64,000 nucleotides of DNA from Antarctobacter heliothermus. Lineage in GTDB: Bacteria; Pseudomonadota; Alphaproteobacteria; Rhodobacterales; Rhodobacteraceae. Made by a program: the position numbers and the translations under genes. The stretch lies in the NCBI RefSeq assembly GCF_900188425.1, contig NZ_FZON01000017.1, positions 1-64,000 of the forward strand. The letters are read 5' to 3'. Shown here piece after piece: positions 60,433-64,000 of this stretch; within the stretch, counting starts at the first letter, position 1, and the number at the start of each line of letters is the position of its first letter. The notes below the pieces were generated by a model. That model did not search any database. It was not told where the DNA came from and saw only the letters and a program-made list of their open reading frames with translations.

Positions 60433-63210
60433 ATGACTCTGGAAAACCGTATGACCCGAAGCCCGCGCGCCTTTGAGCCTGATCGCGGGAGAGAAGCGCT
60501 GGATGCTTGCCCTTGGGCCCTGGGGCCGTTGGCTGATCTGATCGAAGGCACCGCTGGGTCGAGCCCCTATCTGCGCGGGTTGATCCTCAAGGAAAACGCT
60601 TGGCTGGAAGAGGCTTTGGCAGACCCCGAGGGGGCGGTGGACGCGGTGTACGCCGATTTGCGGGAGGTTTCGCCCGGTCAGATCGGCGATGCATTGCGCC
60701 AGGCCAAACGGCGGATTGCCTTGTTAATTGCGCTTTGTGATCTGTCAGGCGCATGGACGCTGGAACAGGTGACCGGCACGCTGACGGATTTTGCGGACCT
60801 TTCCGTCACGCTTGCGCTGCGGGCGGCGCTTGCACCGCTGATCACGCGCGGAAAGCTGCCCGGCATGGGAGAGGATGACATCGCCGACGCGGGCGGCATG
60901 GTGGCGCTGGCCATGGGCAAGATGGGCGCCGGAGAGCTGAATTATTCCTCGGACATCGACCTGATCTGTCTGTTTGATGAGACACGCTATGACCCCGACG
61001 ATTACCATGAGGCGCGGTCCACCCTTGTGCGTGCGACCCGCAAGATGGCGGCCACGCTGAACGATCTGACCGGCGAGGGCTATGTCTTTCGCACCGATCT
61101 GCGGTTGCGCCCTGACCCGTCGGTGACCCCTGTCTGCATGGCAATGGAAGCGGCGGAACGGTATTACGAAAGTGTCGGGCGCACCTGGGAACGGGCGGCC
61201 TATATCAAGGCGCGGCCCTCTGCCGGTGATCTGGAGGCCGGCGCGCGGTTCCTGAAAACGCTCACCCCCTTTGTCTGGCGCAAGCACCTGGATTTTGCTG
61301 CCATTCAGGACGCGCACGACATGCGGCTGCGCATCCGCGAACACAAAGGATTTCACGGGTGGATCACCTTGCCCGGTCACAACATGAAACTGGGCCGGGG
61401 TGGCATCCGCGAGATCGAATTTTTTACCCAGACCCGGCAGTTGATCGCGGGCGGGCGCGATCCGGAATTGCGGGTGCGTGGTACGGTCGACGGGTTGCAC
61501 CGGCTGGCGTTCAAAGGTTGGCTGCCGCAAGAGGTGGCCGACAAGCTGGCAGGCCATTACCGCGCCCACCGCGAGGTCGAACATCGGGTGCAGATGATCG
61601 GGGATGCACAGACCCACGATTTGCCCAAGTCCCCGGAGGGCATGCAGCGATTGGCCTGTCTGATGGGGCGCGATTCGCAGGAGGTCGAGACCGATCTGCG
61701 CGCCCGCCTGACCGAGGTTCACGACCTGACCGAAGGGTTCTTTGCCCCGGATGCGCGCGAGTCCAGAGCGCCACCGGAGGTGTTTGCCGACAGCCCATTG
61801 CCATCGCGTTGGCACAGCTATCCCTGCTTACGGTCGCAGCGCGCCGTCGAGATCTTCAGGCGGCTGCGCCCCGAGGTTCTGCGCCGTCTGGCCGAGGCGG
61901 CGCGCCCGGATGAAGCGCTGACTGCCTTTGACAGTTTTCTGCGCGGGCTGCCGGCGGGGGTGCAGTTGTTTTCCCTGTTCGAGGCCAATCCGCAACTGAT
62001 CGACCTGCTGGTCGACATCGTTGATACTTCTCCCGATCTGGCCCGCTACTTGTCGCGCAATGCCAGTGTCTTTGACGCGGTGATCGTCGGGGATTTCTTT
62101 AGCCCGTGGCCGGGGGCCGATGCCTTGCGGGCGGCGTTGCTGGATGAATTGGACCGGGCCGGGGATTATGAGCTGAAACTTGACGCCGCCCGGCGTTGGG
62201 CCAAGGACTGGCACTTCCGGATCGGCGTTCACCTGCTGCGGGGTCTGATGGAACCCGAAGAGGCGGGCAAAGCCTATGCCGATCTGGCCGGGGCGGTACT
62301 GGCCGGGATCTGGCCACAGGTTCAGACGATGTTCGCCAAGAAGCATGGCCCGCCGCCGGGGCGTGGCGCGGTGGTGCTGGGGATGGGATCGCTGGGCGCG
62401 CGGCGTCAGCACGCCCGGTCGGATCTGGATGTGATCGTGATCTATGACGCAGAGGGGGTTGAGTCGTCAGACGGGCGCAAGCCTCTGGCCAGCCGCACTT
62501 ATTATGCACGCCTGACCCAGGCGTTGATCACCGCGATGACTGCGCCGATGGCCGAGGGCAAGTTGTATGAGGTCGACATGCGGCTGCGCCCATCGGGCAA
62601 TCAGGGGCCTGTGGCGACCTCTTGGGCGTCTTACCAGAGCTATCAGCGCGATGAGGCCTGGGCGTGGGAGCATCTGGCGCTGACCCGCGCCCGCGTGGTC
62701 GCCGGGCCGGCCGAATTGGCCGCGGATGTTGAGGCGCTGCGCCATGAGGTGATCACAAGGGACCGCAAGACAGCCGATTTGCGTAAATCGGTGGCTGATA
62801 TGCGGGCACGCATTGCGGCTGCCAAGGCAACGGGCGGGCCACTGGATGCCAAGATTGGTGCAGGGCGGTTGCAGGACATCGAGCTGTACGCGCAGACCTG
62901 CGCGCTGATTGCGGGGCGTCCCTTGCGGGAGGCGCCGCGCGCGTTGCGGCTGGCTGACTGGTTGTCCGAGGAAGACCGAAGTGCTCTGGTGAACGCCTAC
63001 GAACTGTTCTGGGCGCTCCAGATCGGGGCGCGGCTGGTCAGCGATGAGGCCATTGACCCGGATCGGCTGGGCACCGGCGGCTGCGCCTTTTTGCAGCGGG
63101 TCACCGGGGCGTCGGATATGGCGGCGCTGCGGTCGGATCTGGAGGCGAAGGCACAGCGTGCGGCTGAAATCATCGACGGCGATCTGCCACAAACGGAGGG
63201 CGAGACATGA
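60433..63210 (+). CDS. glnE: Bifunctional glutamine synthetase adenylyltransferase/adenylyl-removing enzyme
   Basis: The ~925-residue protein adds or removes AMP on glutamine synthetase in response to PII and glutamine. Each half has a nucleotidyltransferase core: N-terminal GKMGAGELNYSSDIDLICLFD (removase) and C-terminal GMGSLGARRQHARSDLDVIVIYD (transferase), each followed by an HD-like GlnD_UR_UTase region. I use MTLENRMTRSPRAF; a second ATG at 60451 is possible. Frames extending to 59968 overlap the divergent deacylase gene and are not credible. The stop overlaps the next gene. Confidence 0.94.
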   Translation: MTLENRMTRSPRAFEPDRGREALDACPWALGPLADLIEGTAGSSPYLRGLILKENAWLEEALADPEGAVDAVYADLREVSPGQIGDALRQAKRRIALLIALCDLSGAWTLEQVTGTLTDFADLSVTLALRAALAPLITRGKLPGMGEDDIADAGGMVALAMGKMGAGELNYSSDIDLICLFDETRYDPDDYHEARSTLVRATRKMAATLNDLTGEGYVFRTDLRLRPDPSVTPVCMAMEAAERYYESVGRTWERAAYIKARPSAGDLEAGARFLKTLTPFVWRKHLDFAAIQDAHDMRLRIREHKGFHGWITLPGHNMKLGRGGIREIEFFTQTRQLIAGGRDPELRVRGTVDGLHRLAFKGWLPQEVADKLAGHYRAHREVEHRVQMIGDAQTHDLPKSPEGMQRLACLMGRDSQEVETDLRARLTEVHDLTEGFFAPDARESRAPPEVFADSPLPSRWHSYPCLRSQRAVEIFRRLRPEVLRRLAEAARPDEALTAFDSFLRGLPAGVQLFSLFEANPQLIDLLVDIVDTSPDLARYLSRNASVFDAVIVGDFFSPWPGADALRAALLDELDRAGDYELKLDAARRWAKDWHFRIGVHLLRGLMEPEEAGKAYADLAGAVLAGIWPQVQTMFAKKHGPPPGRGAVVLGMGSLGARRQHARSDLDVIVIYDAEGVESSDGRKPLASRTYYARLTQALITAMTAPMAEGKLYEVDMRLRPSGNQGPVATSWASYQSYQRDEAWAWEHLALTRARVVAGPAELAADVEALRHEVITRDRKTADLRKSVADMRARIAAAKATGGPLDAKIGAGRLQDIELYAQTCALIAGRPLREAPRALRLADWLSEEDRSALVNAYELFWALQIGARLVSDEAIDPDRLGTGGCAFLQRVTGASDMAALRSDLEAKAQRAAEIIDGDLPQTEGET

Positions 63211-63491
63211 CAAAGGGCGACGCGATTGACCCAAAAGGCCTGATGGCCGATGCCTATGCCATCGAAGGGATCACCGCCGAAGAATGTCGGTCGATTTTCC
63301 TCGACTGGGCGCTGTCGCTGCCTGAGGGCGTGGACACGCAGGCGTTGATTGGCGCCACGTTGGCCCGCCACGGCGTGGCGGCAGACCATCCGATGACACA
63401 GGTTTTGCGTGACGGTTTGGCGACGGCAGGCAAACCCCGCCGCCGAGGCGGGTGGAAATCACGGCCCCGTCCGGACATGGACGAGGCGTGA
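63207..63491 (+). CDS. Small hypothetical protein coupled to glnE
   Basis: The 94-residue soluble protein overlaps the glnE stop (ATGA). Its first part, AYAIEGITAEECRSIFLDWALSLP, and RHGVAADHPMTQVLRDGL are helical; the C-terminus is basic (RRRGGWKSRPRPDMDEA). I do not recognise a specific function. The last 25 bp of the gene are duplicated immediately downstream. Confidence 0.65.
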   Translation: MTKGDAIDPKGLMADAYAIEGITAEECRSIFLDWALSLPEGVDTQALIGATLARHGVAADHPMTQVLRDGLATAGKPRRRGGWKSRPRPDMDEA

Positions 63492-63516
63492 CCGTCCGGA
63501 CACGGACGAGGCGTGA
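63467..63516 (+). repeat. 25-bp tandem duplication at the end of the small gene
   Basis: The 25-bp unit at 63467-63491 (CCGTCCGGACATGGACGAGG then CGTGA, including the stop) recurs at 63492-63516 with one difference (ATGG to ACGG). The duplication places a second in-frame-like end after the stop codon. Confidence 0.85.
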
Positions 63517-63519
63517 GGA

Positions 63520-64000
63520 TTAGCTGCGGGGCAGGGCGGCCGCTGTGCGGGCAAGTTCCTCGATCGCGGCCCAGTCGCCGGCCGCGACCAGATCCTTGGG
63601 CGCGACCCAGCTGCCACCGACACACAGGGTGTTCGACAGCGCCAGATAGTCCGGTGCATTGGCGGGACTGACACCGCCGGTGGGACAGAACCGCACCTGC
63701 GGGATCGGCGCACCGATGGATTTAAGCGCAGGTACGCCACCATTGGCCTCTGCCGGAAAGAACTTTTGCACCGAATAGCCACGTTCCAACAGGCGCATCG
63801 CCTCTGTCGAGGTGGCGATCCCCGGCAGAAGCGGCAGGTTTGCCGCCTCACAGGCATCCAGTAGTTTGTCCGTGGCCCCCGGCGAGACGCCGAACTTTGC
63901 GCCCGCTGCGATGGCGGCGGCCACGTCTTCTGGGGTCAGCAAGGTGCCCGCGCCGACAATGCCGCCCTCAACCTGTGCCATCTCGCGGATCGCATCCAGC
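63520..64000 (-). CDS. eda: KDPG (2-dehydro-3-deoxyphosphogluconate) aldolase, C-terminal part (runs off window)
   Basis: The visible ~160 residues are those of the Entner-Doudoroff aldolase that splits KDPG into pyruvate and glyceraldehyde 3-phosphate. GIVGAGTLLTPEDVAAAIAAGAKFGVSPG is the phosphate/pyruvate side, KFFPAEANGG carries the Schiff-base Lys, and VRFCPTGGVSPANAPDYL and GGSWVAP close the barrel. The N-terminus with the general-base Glu lies beyond base 64000. Its stop is 4 bp from the tandem duplication. Confidence 0.92.
   Translation of the reverse strand, partial: LDAIREMAQVEGGIVGAGTLLTPEDVAAAIAAGAKFGVSPGATDKLLDACEAANLPLLPGIATSTEAMRLLERGYSVQKFFPAEANGGVPALKSIGAPIPQVRFCPTGGVSPANAPDYLALSNTLCVGGSWVAPKDLVAAGDWAAIEELARTAAALPRS

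Noticed and set aside
1-64000. CRISPR array, prophage, tRNA or rRNA genes
   Set aside because: No regularly spaced repeats, phage structural genes, cloverleaf-like sequences or rRNA segments were noticed on reading; a dedicated tRNA and rRNA search was not possible.

Overview
The window comes from a high-GC alphaproteobacterium, most likely a marine Rhodobacteraceae (Roseobacter-group) member. Support: a form I aerobic CO dehydrogenase cluster, TRAP and ribose-type ABC transporters, DUF2852, Bpt-type N-end-rule transferase and small DUF6552-like proteins, a KDPG aldolase gene, and two copies of an intergenic element (hairpin, then GGTATTTT/GATATTTTT and CCAGA-AAGAAG) of a kind I associate with this family. 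No rRNA, tRNA, CRISPR array or prophage was seen.

Layout. 1-236: 5' part of an IS110-family transposase cut by the window edge. 564-8658: CO oxidation module, an MHYT-LytTR regulator followed by coxM-coxS-coxL-coxD-coxE-coxF; CoxL has the form I AYRCSFR active-site loop, and coxG is not present. 8791-12469: an MFS exporter with a His-rich tail, convergent with an unusual fusion of a trypsin-like protease to an AapJ-like amino-acid-binding domain. 12823-22365: an efflux operon on the minus strand (TetR, RND adaptor, RND pump, MacB-type ATPase, FtsX permease, second adaptor). Its last gene is truncated where a deletion fused it to the 5' remnant of a gamma-glutamyltransferase-like gene.

22687-38022: a catabolic island. 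Plus strand: RbsB-like binding protein, SDR, two permeases and a double ATPase. Minus strand: a fused HTH/solute-binding-domain regulator, SDR, M24-family protein, TPP-dependent 2-oxoacid or acetoin dehydrogenase E1alpha and E1beta, a lipoyl-carrying E2 with a degenerate catalytic domain, an aldehyde dehydrogenase and a separate catalytic E2. The genes fit uptake of a sugar- or polyol-like compound, oxidation by the SDRs, cleavage or oxidative decarboxylation by the E1/E2 complex and aldehyde oxidation; the substrate is unknown.

38065-42667: small exported and membrane proteins, a Rieske oxygenase translationally coupled to a 70-residue protein, and an XRE regulator with an 18-bp perfect palindrome upstream. 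42727-48402: branched-chain amino acid synthesis, ilvB with a leader peptide (MSTLVVIVGTRRMGR) and attenuator, an acyltransferase, and ilvH split off by a hybrid histidine kinase on the other strand. 48667-57254: two small exported proteins, a Cache-type kinase/NarL-type regulator pair, DUF6552-like and LysR genes, and a TakP-like TRAP transporter with an oversized DctM. 57335-64000: housekeeping genes (Bpt, RDD protein, DUF2852, YbaK-type deacylase, glnE) and the 3' part of the KDPG aldolase gene, which runs off the window.

The strongest candidates for new biology are the protease/AapJ fusion, the HTH/SBP regulator with its operator-like repeats, the split E2 complex with a metal-ligand-altered M24 protein, the LytTR-type direct repeats before coxM, and the pair of short exported proteins beside the two-component system.
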